Shown piece by piece: positions 34,421 to 43,416 of a DNA stretch of 64,000 nt (within the stretch, counting starts at the first letter, position 1; each line of letters starts with the position of its first letter). The translations under genes were made by a program, and so were the position numbers. The stretch spans positions 24,483-88,482 of the forward strand of contig JAUNLG010000007.1 in assembly GCA_030532385.1 (NCBI GenBank), in the 5' to 3' direction. Under the pieces are notes generated by a model. That model worked only from the letters and a program-made list of their open reading frames with translations, searched no databases and was not told where the DNA came from. This DNA comes from Anaerococcus sp. GTDB taxonomy: Bacteria > Bacillota > Clostridia > Tissierellales > Peptoniphilaceae.

Positions 34421-34449
34421 ATTATATAGCTTATCAAAAAATATGTCAA
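34421..34449 (-). promoter_or_regulatory. Consensus sigma-A promoter for the surface-protein operon
   Basis: Minus strand perfect TTGACA (34449-34444), 17-bp spacer, perfect TATAAT (34426-34421), about 30 bp before the ATG. Confidence 0.85.
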
Positions 34450-34485
34450 AAAATACCCTAATTCATAGGAAAGTCAAAAAAAACT

Positions 34486-34513
34486 TTCACCATATTCACT
34501 TTTGTTATATAAT
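34486..34513 (+). promoter_or_regulatory. Promoter of the phasin/UbiB pair
   Basis: Plus strand TTCACC (34486-34491), 16-bp spacer, TATAAT (34508-34513), 25 bp before the ATG with AAGGAGG as ribosome site. Confidence 0.6.
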
Positions 34514-34538
34514 ATAGTAAAGAATACAAGGAGGATTT

Positions 34539-34838
34539 ATGAAAAATAATATAGACAAACTAATCGATGACACCCTATCCTTAGGCTTTGGCCTGGTAGG
34601 ATTTTCTAGGGAAAGAATATCTAGAACCCTAGATGAGATCAGAGATTATGGAGAAAGTGAAAAAGATAGGATAGTAGACTCCCTTATGGAAAAGGGCCAA
34701 GAGCAAAGAGAAGAGATAAGAAAAATAGTAAGAGAAGAAATCAAAACCTACATGGACCTAGACTCTTATGTCAAAAAAGATGACCTAAGAGAGATAATCG
34801 ATGAAGAAATAAGGAAAAGTCAAGAAAACTTAGACTAA
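34539..34838 (+). CDS. Phasin-like small helical protein
   Basis: 99 residues, charged and helical: DDTLSLGFGLVGFSRERISR then TLDEIRDYGESEKDRIVDSL and REEIRKIVREEIKTYMDL. The pattern matches short proteins annotated as phasin/PHA-granule-associated that precede UbiB/AarF kinases in Clostridia. Polyhydroxyalkanoate genes are not seen here, so a granule role is doubtful; a membrane-surface or kinase-partner role fits the neighbour better. The downstream UbiB gene starts 2 bp after the stop. Confidence 0.65.
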   Translation: MKNNIDKLIDDTLSLGFGLVGFSRERISRTLDEIRDYGESEKDRIVDSLMEKGQEQREEIRKIVREEIKTYMDLDSYVKKDDLREIIDEEIRKSQENLD

Positions 34839-34840
34839 AA

Positions 34841-36502
34841 ATGAAAATCAAGAGGATAGCTTATCAAAAAAGAAGAATAGAAATCCTACTAGCCTTCCTA
34901 AGGTCTGGAATCCTAAAGGCCTTCAGGGAGGCTATGTCTGTTGACCAAAACCTAATTGAAGATAGGAAAAGTGACAAAGAAAAGGACAGGGCCCTAGGCA
35001 TAAAGATGAAAGAGACCTTCGAGACCCTTGGACCCACCTTTGTCAAATTTGGACAAATGCTATCAACAAGGTCAGACATCTTCTCAAAAGAGACCATAGA
35101 AGAGCTAGAAAAACTCCAAGATGATGTAGACCCTATAAGCTTTGAAACCATAAGGGAAGTTTTTTATGAAGACTTTAAGGAAAAAATAGAAAATTCCTTC
35201 GCCTACATAGACCAAAAACCCCTGGCAAGCGGGTCCATAGCCCAAGTCCATAAGGCAAAAATCATAGACCATGATAAGGAAATAAAGCTAGTAGTAAAGG
35301 TCCAAAGAAAGGGCCTAAGGGAGAAGGTCAACCTAGATATAAAAATCCTAGAAGACTTGATCCAAAAATACCTAATGGACACCCCCCTAGGAGGAAGTCT
35401 AGACATAAAAAATATGGTTAGGGTCTTTAAGAAAAACCTCTACTTTGAGATGGACTTTAAGATAGAAGCCAAAAACCTAGAAAAATTTAGGAAAAACAAC
35501 AAGAAAGATAAGTACATCCACACACCAAGACTCATAAAATCCTTATGCTCGACAAGGGTCATGACCATGGAAGAAATCCCTGGCCAATCTATAAAAGCCT
35601 TGGATAGGGCAAAAACTTCTGATAAGACAAATCTTGCCAATAGGTTAGTCTACTCCTATGTCAACCAATTTTTTAGGGACGGGTACTTTCATGCTGACCC
35701 CCACCCTGGCAATATCTTCATCATGGAAGAAGACCACCTGGGCCTAATCGACTTTGGTATAGTAGGAAAGCTATCAGCAAACTATAGGTATCAGATCATG
35801 AAGATCTTTATGGGAATCTCCTACAACCAGCCTGTCATAATCACAGATGCAGTCATAGAAATGGGACTACTTCGACCATCAAGGGCCAATATAAGAGAAT
35901 TTGAAATGGACCTATCAGAAATCCTTGATAAGTACCTTGACCTAAGCCTTCATGAGATGAAGCTAACAGATATGATCGGGGAATTCTTCGACCTTCTAAA
36001 AAACCACAAGATAATAATCCCATCAAGCCTCTTTAACTTTGGCAAAACAGTCATAATCCTAGAAGGAGTTATAGAAAGATTAGTAGAAAACCAATCCCTA
36101 GTAGAGCTAGCCTACCCAATAGCAGAAAAAATCAGCCACAGGTTCTTCTCTCTAGAGACCCTAAAGGAAAGGTCCATCCCAAAAGCCTTTGACCTATATA
36201 CCCTAGCTAAGGAAATCCCCTCCTTTACCCTCTCAACCATGAGACAGGTAGCAGATGGAGGAATCTCAATAAAAATAAAAGAAGACCCTGACCTAATAAA
36301 AGAGAAAAATAAAATAGACCAAAGAAAAGCAACCACCACCCTAATCCTAGCCCTAACAATCCTCCTGGCCTCAATAATCCTAGCCCTAGCCATCCTAGGA
36401 GGAGGAAGCTTTCTAAGAAAATTTCTAGAAATTTTTCTAATAGGCATAAGTATAATCTTCTTTTTTACTTTGCTAAGCTTTGTAGTTAGGAGGCGAAAAT
36501 AA
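34841..36502 (+). CDS. ABC1/UbiB (AarF) family atypical kinase
   Basis: 553 residues. ABC1 signatures in order: LGPTFVKFGQMLSTRSDIF (KxGQ motif), PLASGSIAQVHKA (Ala-rich nucleotide loop), VVKVQRKG (ATP lysine), MTMEEIPGQS, FFRDGYFHADPHPGNIF (catalytic loop), LIDFGIVGKL (metal-binding DFG). Two hydrophobic segments at the C-terminus (about 495-545) anchor it in the membrane. UbiB proteins support ubiquinone synthesis or handle isoprenoid lipids; an anaerobe with no obvious quinone genes nearby suggests polyprenyl or lipid handling instead (inference). It forms an operon with the 99-residue protein. Confidence 0.9.
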   Translation: MKIKRIAYQKRRIEILLAFLRSGILKAFREAMSVDQNLIEDRKSDKEKDRALGIKMKETFETLGPTFVKFGQMLSTRSDIFSKETIEELEKLQDDVDPISFETIREVFYEDFKEKIENSFAYIDQKPLASGSIAQVHKAKIIDHDKEIKLVVKVQRKGLREKVNLDIKILEDLIQKYLMDTPLGGSLDIKNMVRVFKKNLYFEMDFKIEAKNLEKFRKNNKKDKYIHTPRLIKSLCSTRVMTMEEIPGQSIKALDRAKTSDKTNLANRLVYSYVNQFFRDGYFHADPHPGNIFIMEEDHLGLIDFGIVGKLSANYRYQIMKIFMGISYNQPVIITDAVIEMGLLRPSRANIREFEMDLSEILDKYLDLSLHEMKLTDMIGEFFDLLKNHKIIIPSSLFNFGKTVIILEGVIERLVENQSLVELAYPIAEKISHRFFSLETLKERSIPKAFDLYTLAKEIPSFTLSTMRQVADGGISIKIKEDPDLIKEKNKIDQRKATTTLILALTILLASIILALAILGGGSFLRKFLEIFLIGISIIFFFTLLSFVVRRRK

Positions 36503-36516
36503 AATATTTGAAAGCT

Positions 36517-36584
36517 AAAAAACCAGGTCTAGGCCTTAATCTTATTAAGTTCACTTTAAGAAGATTAAAGCTCTCGACCTGGTT
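36517..36584. terminator. Terminator between ubiB and the convergent capsule operon
   Basis: AACCAGGTC (36521-36529) pairs with GACCTGGTT (36576-36584), with an inner CTTAATCTT/AAGATTAAAG stem. On the minus strand it is followed by TTTTTTAGC, so it clearly ends the capsule operon and probably also ubiB. Confidence 0.8.
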
Positions 36585-36618
36585 CTAATTTAATAATCTG
36601 TTATAGTCGATTATCGTG

Positions 36619-37695
36619 TTATTTGATACCCTTTAGTTGATTAAAAGAGTCTTCTAATACAGAATCACTAACTGATATCTTATTAACCGACTTAATAATT
36701 ATATCACTTGATGTATTTTCAATATCTAATAAATTCACATGTGAAAAATTATTAGTATATGATTTAAGTGCATTCAAAGTTTTTTTACTATAGACAAAAG
36801 GTAAGCAAGGGATATTGTAATAAATAGCTAAAATAATAGAGTGAAATCTTGCTCCGTATAAAATCTTAGCATTTTTTATAATGTTTAACATATCAAAATT
36901 TTCATAATTTAAAATTGTAACCAAATCTTGATCCTTGCAATTGCTTTTTATTCGTTCGCAGGCTACTAAATCTCCTTCTTGCTTACAAAAAGATGCTAAT
37001 ATTACTCTCTCTCCATTAGAGGTGTGGTAATCAGAAATCTCCTTTAATTTTCGCTCAAATTCTGCCGTTTTTCCTTTTAGATTATCTCTATTTTCTAGAT
37101 TTATTACAGAAATAACCACATAAGCTTCTTCTTTCCTATAGCTATTTTTCTTTTCCCACATTCCTGAAAGAACTATATCAGGTGCATATCTAGTTGTATT
37201 CAATGAAGAAAATAACTGATAGGAATAATCATCCCTAAAACATACATCATCACACATAGAAAATATATCTTTATAATTTTGATAAAACTCATCAGTAGAA
37301 TATGGACCAAAATTACTACCAATTACATATGATCTAGAAGACTTGGTCACGGCATACTTTAAATTTCTAATTTGATAAATACTATACCTTCTACTTGATT
37401 CAATAAAGAGCGATCCACCCAAAATCATAAAATCTGCATTAAAAAATTTTGGTAAATAAAAGTAAGGAGAGTGTAAATGAAATCCGTATAAAATTATATT
37501 TAAAATTTTATAGACTAGGGAATCACTAGTAATGGTATTCACACCTAGCCCCTTGTAATAATTTACATATTGTTTCTTTGTAATAATATAAATATCTTCA
37601 TAAGTATCGTTTGAATTAAGAAATGAGGATAACATTAAATCGTCACCTAAATTCTTAATAAAATATCCCCATATTATTAAACGCTTTCTCATCAT
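36619..37695 (-). CDS. Polysaccharide pyruvyl transferase family protein
   Basis: 358 residues beginning KRLIIWGYFIKNLGDDLM, with DFMILGGSLFIESSRRY, YVIGSNFGPYS, CDDVCFRDDYSYQLF and the C-terminal ILYGARFHSIILAIYYNIPC. This is the PF04230 (CsaB/WcaK) pattern: transfer of pyruvate as a ketal to a sugar of a cell-surface polysaccharide. It is the last gene of the capsule operon, followed by a terminator, and belongs to the AT-rich variable part. Acceptor sugar unknown. Confidence 0.8.
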   Translation of the reverse strand: MMRKRLIIWGYFIKNLGDDLMLSSFLNSNDTYEDIYIITKKQYVNYYKGLGVNTITSDSLVYKILNIILYGFHLHSPYFYLPKFFNADFMILGGSLFIESSRRYSIYQIRNLKYAVTKSSRSYVIGSNFGPYSTDEFYQNYKDIFSMCDDVCFRDDYSYQLFSSLNTTRYAPDIVLSGMWEKKNSYRKEEAYVVISVINLENRDNLKGKTAEFERKLKEISDYHTSNGERVILASFCKQEGDLVACERIKSNCKDQDLVTILNYENFDMLNIIKNAKILYGARFHSIILAIYYNIPCLPFVYSKKTLNALKSYTNNFSHVNLLDIENTSSDIIIKSVNKISVSDSVLEDSFNQLKGIK

Positions 37696-37740
37696 TAATC
37701 CTCCTCATAATGACAATTGCTGATTTCCTATAAATACAAC

Positions 37741-39264
37741 CTATCCTTTAACACGTTTTAATAATTTATTGACTTCTAATTTTTCAAAGTCGTTCATTGA
37801 AGCTATATAAATTGAAATTACATAAATAGCTATAAAAATAATTACCTTTATTAGAAAATCAAAATGACTGCTTACTTTCGTTATCAAAAATATAAGTGAT
37901 ATAATTATTGGAACTACTATTCCTCTAGAAATATAAAGTATATTCATCCAAAATCTTCTTATATCTAGACCAACTACCCTCTTATAGTATATATTCATTA
38001 TTAATCCACTACCGATCAATAAAGTAATTCCTGTACCTATAGCAGATCCTATTGGTCCAAACTTTATAGCTAGAGGTATTGATATAAACAAATTTGCAAT
38101 CGCAATCATAAAGTATAGAATCGACCTAAATTTATGAAGATTTTTCGCCTTTTGAATTTCTATACCAATATTTTGTATTGATGCAATAGTAACTGGTATT
38201 ATTAATATAATAGAAACATAATAAGATGATTTATAAGTTGCATCTAGCCATATTTCACTTATAAAATAAGAACCAAAAGTAATAAATCCTAATAATATTA
38301 GCATAAGAATATAGTACTGTAATCTACCTATTTTAATAAAAAAATCACTTATTTGACTATCACTACTATTTCTTTGTATAATGTCATTTGCTTGAGGAAT
38401 AAAAACTGAAGAAACAGAAGTAGATACATTTATATACATACTATTAATGATTGCCCCCATAGAATAAATAGTAATACTTACACTTCCTACAAATTTCCCA
38501 AGTACAAATTTATCAATGGACCAGTTTATTTGATCAGTGATAACATTTAAAAATAAAAAACTAGAAAATATTGCTATATCTTTCAAAAGCCGTAGATCGG
38601 GATCTTTAAAAGAAAACTTCATTCCTAATTTCTTTACTGCAAATACCATATTAGCTATCAATGACAAGAAAGTAATAATTGTTGTGATAATTACTAAGGC
38701 CAGTGACCTATATCCAATAATAAGTAAAGGAATACTTAGTAAGGGGCTTGATATTTGCCTAAAAAGCATAAGTATCTTTTGAAAAATAAACTCTTCATTG
38801 GCAGTTATATAAGCCTCAAAAACTGTTGCCGGAAAGGTTAAGAAAATATTTATGATCAAAATAATCATTAATGATTTAGACAGAGCTATCTCACTAATAG
38901 ACATTTTCCCTTGTAATAAAGTATCTATATTATCAACAAGAATAATACCTACTATAATACTGACCGCACCCATTATCATATATACGAGCATGAAGAGTCC
39001 ATTTAACTTTTCTATGTCCTCAAACTTATTTCTGACTTTAAACTGATAATAAAATTTAACATAAGACCCACCAAATCCAAGTGATAAAAGACTTAGATAT
39101 GATACAATTGAGATTGTCAAATTATAGACTCCATACTCAGATTTACCCAAGTATTTTAAAACTATAGGAGTATAAACCATCGTTATTAATGTCAACAATA
39201 AAATAGATACATATGATAAGAATGCTCCCATTTTTTTCTGATTTAATTTCATCTGCCTACTCAC
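37741..39264 (-). CDS. wzx: Polysaccharide flippase (Wzx-type, MOP superfamily)
   Basis: 507 residues with about 12-14 membrane segments and the typical start LLTLITMVYTPIVLKYLGKS EYG, followed by LSLGFGGSYVKFYYQF, and an ending in a short cytosolic tail. Wzx flippases move the undecaprenyl-diphosphate-linked repeat unit across the membrane for polymerisation by Wzy. Located between the pyruvyl transferase and a GT2 gene. The gap 39265-39357 holds nothing I can support. Strongly AT-rich. Confidence 0.88.
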   Translation of the reverse strand: MSRQMKLNQKKMGAFLSYVSILLLTLITMVYTPIVLKYLGKSEYGVYNLTISIVSYLSLLSLGFGGSYVKFYYQFKVRNKFEDIEKLNGLFMLVYMIMGAVSIIVGIILVDNIDTLLQGKMSISEIALSKSLMIILIINIFLTFPATVFEAYITANEEFIFQKILMLFRQISSPLLSIPLLIIGYRSLALVIITTIITFLSLIANMVFAVKKLGMKFSFKDPDLRLLKDIAIFSSFLFLNVITDQINWSIDKFVLGKFVGSVSITIYSMGAIINSMYINVSTSVSSVFIPQANDIIQRNSSDSQISDFFIKIGRLQYYILMLILLGFITFGSYFISEIWLDATYKSSYYVSIILIIPVTIASIQNIGIEIQKAKNLHKFRSILYFMIAIANLFISIPLAIKFGPIGSAIGTGITLLIGSGLIMNIYYKRVVGLDIRRFWMNILYISRGIVVPIIISLIFLITKVSSHFDFLIKVIIFIAIYVISIYIASMNDFEKLEVNKLLKRVKG

Positions 39265-39357
39265 TTAATCCTTTTATATATTATACAAATTCCATTTGAT
39301 ACTAGACTTTGAGATCTTGGTCCACTATGCTGGTTATTATTACCTAAGCTTAAGTAG

Positions 39358-40344
39358 TTATTTTTTAGCTATATTATAAACTAATCTTGCTACATTTTTT
39401 AATACAAGCTTGTTATTAGAATTTACAGCCTTTGCGAGTATTTTAAACTTTCTCTCATCTATTTCATTTAGATTGAATCTTTGATTTGTTCTAAATATTT
39501 TATTAAAAAGTGCATTTACATCCTTTTTACTCACCTCATCATTATCCAATATATCAAAAATAGATGAGTATATATTTTTTATCCTAATAAAGTTGGCCGC
39601 ACTTTTACACTTTGAAAAATTCTCATTGGTTCTAACTAATTCTTGCAATCTATTATTCACCGAAATTAACATATCATATTTTTTCTTTATAAACTTATGA
39701 GTTAATGATTCCTCATTTTCTCTATAATGGTAGAAGTTTCTTTCAATTAATATCAAATCTGTCAAAGTAGAAAAATATTCATAGTTGAAAAGTGCATCCT
39801 CCCCCATGGAGACACCTTCATCAAACCTGATGTTATTATCAATAATTATAGATCTTCTATATAGTTTATTCCGCGGAGCATTAATATACCTTCTTTTTAT
39901 AAAAACTGGCATATAGTCAACCAACTTTCTCTTATCGAGCATTTCCAAAGTTTCATGCTCATTTTGTTCATTTGCATCGTTAAATAACCCTAACGAATGA
40001 ATTACCATGCTTGTATTATATTTATCTGCCACATCTTTAAGATAATCTAATAAATCAAGATCTATCGAATCATCACTATCTATAAAAATAATATAATCTC
40101 CACTGCTTTTTTCTATTCCAACATTTCTAGCAGATGAGACTCCTCCATTTTCTTTATGAATCACCCTCACTCTCTTATCCTTTTTAGAATATGAATCACA
40201 TATTTGACCTGATTCATCTGTAGATCCGTCATTTACTAATATTAACTCAAAATTTTCATATGCTTGATTTAGTACAGAATCTACACATTCTGATAAATAA
40301 GCTTCTGAATTGTAAACTGGTATAATAATGCTTATTTCTTTCAT
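39358..40344 (-). CDS. Family 2 glycosyltransferase
   Basis: 328 residues. The GT-A start is EISIIIPVYNSEAYLSECVD, with LILVNDGSTDESG, KENGGVSSARNVGIEKSSGD and the DxD motif in IIFIDSDDSID, then MGEDALFNYEYF. It transfers a sugar from a nucleotide donor to the lipid-linked repeat unit on the cytoplasmic face. It overlaps the Wzy gene by 4 bases. Donor and acceptor cannot be read from sequence. Confidence 0.9.
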   Translation of the reverse strand: MKEISIIIPVYNSEAYLSECVDSVLNQAYENFELILVNDGSTDESGQICDSYSKKDKRVRVIHKENGGVSSARNVGIEKSSGDYIIFIDSDDSIDLDLLDYLKDVADKYNTSMVIHSLGLFNDANEQNEHETLEMLDKRKLVDYMPVFIKRRYINAPRNKLYRRSIIIDNNIRFDEGVSMGEDALFNYEYFSTLTDLILIERNFYHYRENEESLTHKFIKKKYDMLISVNNRLQELVRTNENFSKCKSAANFIRIKNIYSSIFDILDNDEVSKKDVNALFNKIFRTNQRFNLNEIDERKFKILAKAVNSNNKLVLKNVARLVYNIAKK

Positions 40345-41516
40345 ACTATCTCCTTAGTTATATGCTCACTATTTCTCTTTAGTTGTTTCATAAGAGGATT
40401 ATATGCTAGAACAATGAGCATCCAAAATGTCGGTTGTCTATGATTAGCTAAAGTAAATGCAATAAAAAACATTGAAATGTAGACACAATACAGATCCTTG
40501 CTTATATTTGATATATTTTTATATATCCACTTTATAAAAAATAAAAATGGAACTAATCCATAGTAAAAAGCAAACCCTATAAAGGTTGAGTGTATTTCTG
40601 ATAATTCATTGAATCTTAAAAACATACCTTCTCCTGATCCATATAAAAAAGCGGATGGTTTTAAAATTATTCCTGTCATTGATCTATCAATAGCAAATTT
40701 ATAAAGCATATCAAACACCCCACTGGTATTTCTAAATTTATTTATTATTCTATTATTTTGAAAAATAAGTGATTCATATAATAAACTCCTATTGAGGATA
40801 AATACCACAAAAATTAAGAAAAATGCAATACCTGCTATAATATAATATTTATTTTTTTTGTCATTATTATCTAAATATAAAAAATATAATAGTATAAATA
40901 ATATCAATCCTAATACGATACTAGTAGATTGAGATAGATATATAAGAAAGCTCGCTATTAATATCCATATAATAATTCCCTTATTTTTTAGAAACTTATT
41001 ATTAACGTGTATCAATGACAACATTGAAAATATATAGTATCCAAATTGATTTGGATCGTTAAAAGTACCCATATATCTATATGAGAAATATCTACCCTCT
41101 CCAAGAAAATATATGATCAATTGTGCAATAAGAACCATTTTTGCTGCAAGTAAAACTGTCTTGGAAAAGTATAGATCCAAATTATAAAACCTAACAATAT
41201 ATATTATCGCCAAATTATAAACCAAATATAAACAGCTATATATAAATTTAATATCTAAGTAGTTTATATAATAAATTATATTTATAATAATCGCAAAAAA
41301 CACAAATATATATATATTCAAATCTATTGAATTAATTACAATCTTTTTTTCAGCCAATATAATCATAAAAAATGGAAGTATATACAGAAAATCTCCTAAT
41401 TGTAAAGTTCCACTCCTACCGTAATAAAATTGCTTTATAATAATAGCTAGAAATATAATTGCTAAACTAATTGTTTTGAAAGTATTTTTTTTACTAAGAT
41501 ATATCTTTTCATACAT
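40341..41516 (-). CDS. wzy: Capsule/O-antigen polymerase (Wzy-like)
   Basis: 391 residues, about ten to eleven membrane segments, very hydrophobic and AT-rich, with a large outside loop before the C-terminal spans containing YGSGEGMFLRFNELSEIHST, FIGFAFYYGLVPFL. The EIHSTFIGFAFYYG element is typical of Wzy/O-antigen-ligase-type proteins. It polymerises repeat units after flipping by Wzx. Wzy sequences diverge strongly, so the call rests on topology, this loop and gene context. Confidence 0.8.
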   Translation of the reverse strand: MYEKIYLSKKNTFKTISLAIIFLAIIIKQFYYGRSGTLQLGDFLYILPFFMIILAEKKIVINSIDLNIYIFVFFAIIINIIYYINYLDIKFIYSCLYLVYNLAIIYIVRFYNLDLYFSKTVLLAAKMVLIAQLIIYFLGEGRYFSYRYMGTFNDPNQFGYYIFSMLSLIHVNNKFLKNKGIIIWILIASFLIYLSQSTSIVLGLILFILLYFLYLDNNDKKNKYYIIAGIAFFLIFVVFILNRSLLYESLIFQNNRIINKFRNTSGVFDMLYKFAIDRSMTGIILKPSAFLYGSGEGMFLRFNELSEIHSTFIGFAFYYGLVPFLFFIKWIYKNISNISKDLYCVYISMFFIAFTLANHRQPTFWMLIVLAYNPLMKQLKRNSEHITKEIV

Positions 41517-41577
41517 ACATTTTTCCTCTTATTCGCAAGTTAATTTAAATCTATAATAATTATTTTTAATTTTACCG

Positions 41578-42714
41578 TTATAAACCAAATACCTTTGAAT
41601 AAACTAATTTTAATATAGACTCTACAGAAGAGATATCAAATTTTTTGATTACATTCTGATTGTAGTTACCCATACTCGATAATAATTGTTTATCATTACT
41701 TATTTTTTTAATTTTCTCTTCAAATTCTTTTGGATTGTTTGGATCGCACAGATATCCCCCTAATCCATCTTTAATTAGATCTCTATTACCCCTAATATCA
41801 GAAACAATACATGGAAGACCACTGGCCATTGCTTCCATTAAACTTCGTGACAATCCTTCCCTAAAAGATGGAAGAACAAAGATGTCGGATTCATAAAATA
41901 GTTCCGCTATGTCTTTTCTATAACCTAAAAATTTCACTTGTTTTTCTAATCCACTACGTTTAGCCAACGATTTGAGAGTATCCTCCTCTTCGCCAATGCC
42001 ACATAATAAATAAACAATATCTTTTCTTTTTAATCCAGCTAATGCTTTTATTATTACTCCATTATTTTTATTTGAATTTAATTCACCAACTGATATGATT
42101 ACTGTGCTATCTTCATCAATCCCTAATTCAGATCTTTTTGTTTTAATAATATGTCGTTTTCCTAAAAACTTTCGGGTGTTAATACCCACTCCTGGTAAAT
42201 AGTAAACTGAACCATCATCTTTTAATTTAAATTTTTTTGCGGATTCAAAATCTTCTTTATTTATTGTAATTATAGCATTAGTATACCTTGCTAAAAACTT
42301 CTCTACGGGATAATAAAGTATCCAATTTTTAATTGAAGCACCTCTGTAAAAATGAAATCCATGAGCTTGATAAATTACAGGCAAGTTGTATTTGTAAGCA
42401 ACAATTCTGCCTATAAGACCGCCTACAGGCGTATTACAATGTATATATTTTATTTTTTCTGACTCCACAATTTCACATATCTTTTTATATGCTCTATAAT
42501 TTGTTATTATTGAATATGGAGATCTGTTTATCGGTACATCATATATAGTTACACCATATTTTTTTTCATCACTTTCTAGTTGTCCTTTTTCAGAAAATTT
42601 CCAATTTGCAACCATATAGAATCTTAATCCTAATGACTTAGAAACATTTACACTTCCAATTGAAAATGGACCTACATTCTTTGCTAAATTAGAAATAAAT
42701 AGTATGCTACTCAT
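41578..42714 (-). CDS. Family 4 glycosyltransferase
   Basis: 378 residues from the ATG at 42714 (GAAAGGATCTT upstream; the frame is open 12 codons further). GT-B fold: N-terminal SILFISNLAKNVGPFSIGSV, PVIYQAHGFHFYRGA, and the C-terminal donor site DIFVLPSFREGLSRSLMEAM, SGLPCIVSDIRGNRDLI. It adds a sugar, probably early in repeat-unit assembly because it follows the initiating transferase by 45 bp. The specificity is unknown. Confidence 0.88.
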   Translation of the reverse strand: MSSILFISNLAKNVGPFSIGSVNVSKSLGLRFYMVANWKFSEKGQLESDEKKYGVTIYDVPINRSPYSIITNYRAYKKICEIVESEKIKYIHCNTPVGGLIGRIVAYKYNLPVIYQAHGFHFYRGASIKNWILYYPVEKFLARYTNAIITINKEDFESAKKFKLKDDGSVYYLPGVGINTRKFLGKRHIIKTKRSELGIDEDSTVIISVGELNSNKNNGVIIKALAGLKRKDIVYLLCGIGEEEDTLKSLAKRSGLEKQVKFLGYRKDIAELFYESDIFVLPSFREGLSRSLMEAMASGLPCIVSDIRGNRDLIKDGLGGYLCDPNNPKEFEEKIKKISNDKQLLSSMGNYNQNVIKKFDISSVESILKLVYSKVFGL

Positions 42715-42759
42715 AAGATCCTTTCTTACATAATCTATTCTTACTATCACAAGATTTGA

Positions 42760-43416
42760 TCAAGTATTTGTGTATATATTATCGCTACTAATAACAGTTT
42801 TGATGGTTCTAATAAAAATTTTTATATCCATTAAAAATGATACGTTATGAGCATACCAAGCATCATACAATCTTTTTTCTCTAACTCCAATATTATTTCG
42901 AAAGTAAGCCTGAGTGTACCCTGTTATACCTGGACGTATAAGCAATTTGTCTTTTTCGTCTTCTTCATAAGTATTTTTCGATTCAACATCTCCAGCTCTA
43001 GGTCCAATAATACTCATTTCACCTCTCAAAACATTAATAATCTGAGGAGTTTCATCAATGCTAGTTTCTCTAAGTTTCTTACCTATTTTTGTTACTCGAA
43101 AATCATTTGCTGAATTAAAAGTACTCCCATCATTGTTTCTTATATCTGGAGCATCTGTTTTCATAGACCTAAATTTTATCATATCAAACTCTTTAAATTC
43201 TAAACCTAAACGCTTAGAATGGTAAAAAACAGGACCTCCATCTTCCAATTTTATTAGTACACCAACTACTAACATAATAACTATGAAAAATGGAAGTGCA
43301 AGCAAGCACAGTAAAATATCAATAACTCTTTTTATTATTTTTTGATAAAGTCCAGAATATCTTTTTCTATGTTTTGTGGATTCATAAAGTTCTTTGATAC
43401 TATTGATATCAATCAT
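42760..43416 (-). CDS. Initiating sugar-phosphate transferase (PglC/WcaJ-type)
   Basis: 218 residues from the ATG at 43416, which follows AAAGGACTTCTG and lies 5 bp before the stop of the ATP-grasp gene. The bacterial sugar-transferase domain has one membrane-associated hairpin (LLCLLALPFFIVIMLVV), then KRLGLEFKEFDMIKFRSMKT, the Asp-Glu dyad region ETSIDETPQIINVLRGEMS, IGPRAG and RPGITGYTQAYFR. It transfers a sugar-1-phosphate to undecaprenyl phosphate, the first step of repeat-unit assembly. Short length without extra N-terminal spans is PglC-like, which fits with the dehydratase and aminotransferase here. Confidence 0.88.
   Translation of the reverse strand: MIDINSIKELYESTKHRKRYSGLYQKIIKRVIDILLCLLALPFFIVIMLVVGVLIKLEDGGPVFYHSKRLGLEFKEFDMIKFRSMKTDAPDIRNNDGSTFNSANDFRVTKIGKKLRETSIDETPQIINVLRGEMSIIGPRAGDVESKNTYEEDEKDKLLIRPGITGYTQAYFRNNIGVREKRLYDAWYAHNVSFLMDIKIFIRTIKTVISSDNIYTNT

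Noticed and set aside
33900-36500. Phage or plasmid features, insertion sequences and CRISPR-like repeats (whole window scanned by eye)
   Set aside because: No transposase, integrase, direct-repeat array or tRNA attachment site was recognised anywhere in the window.
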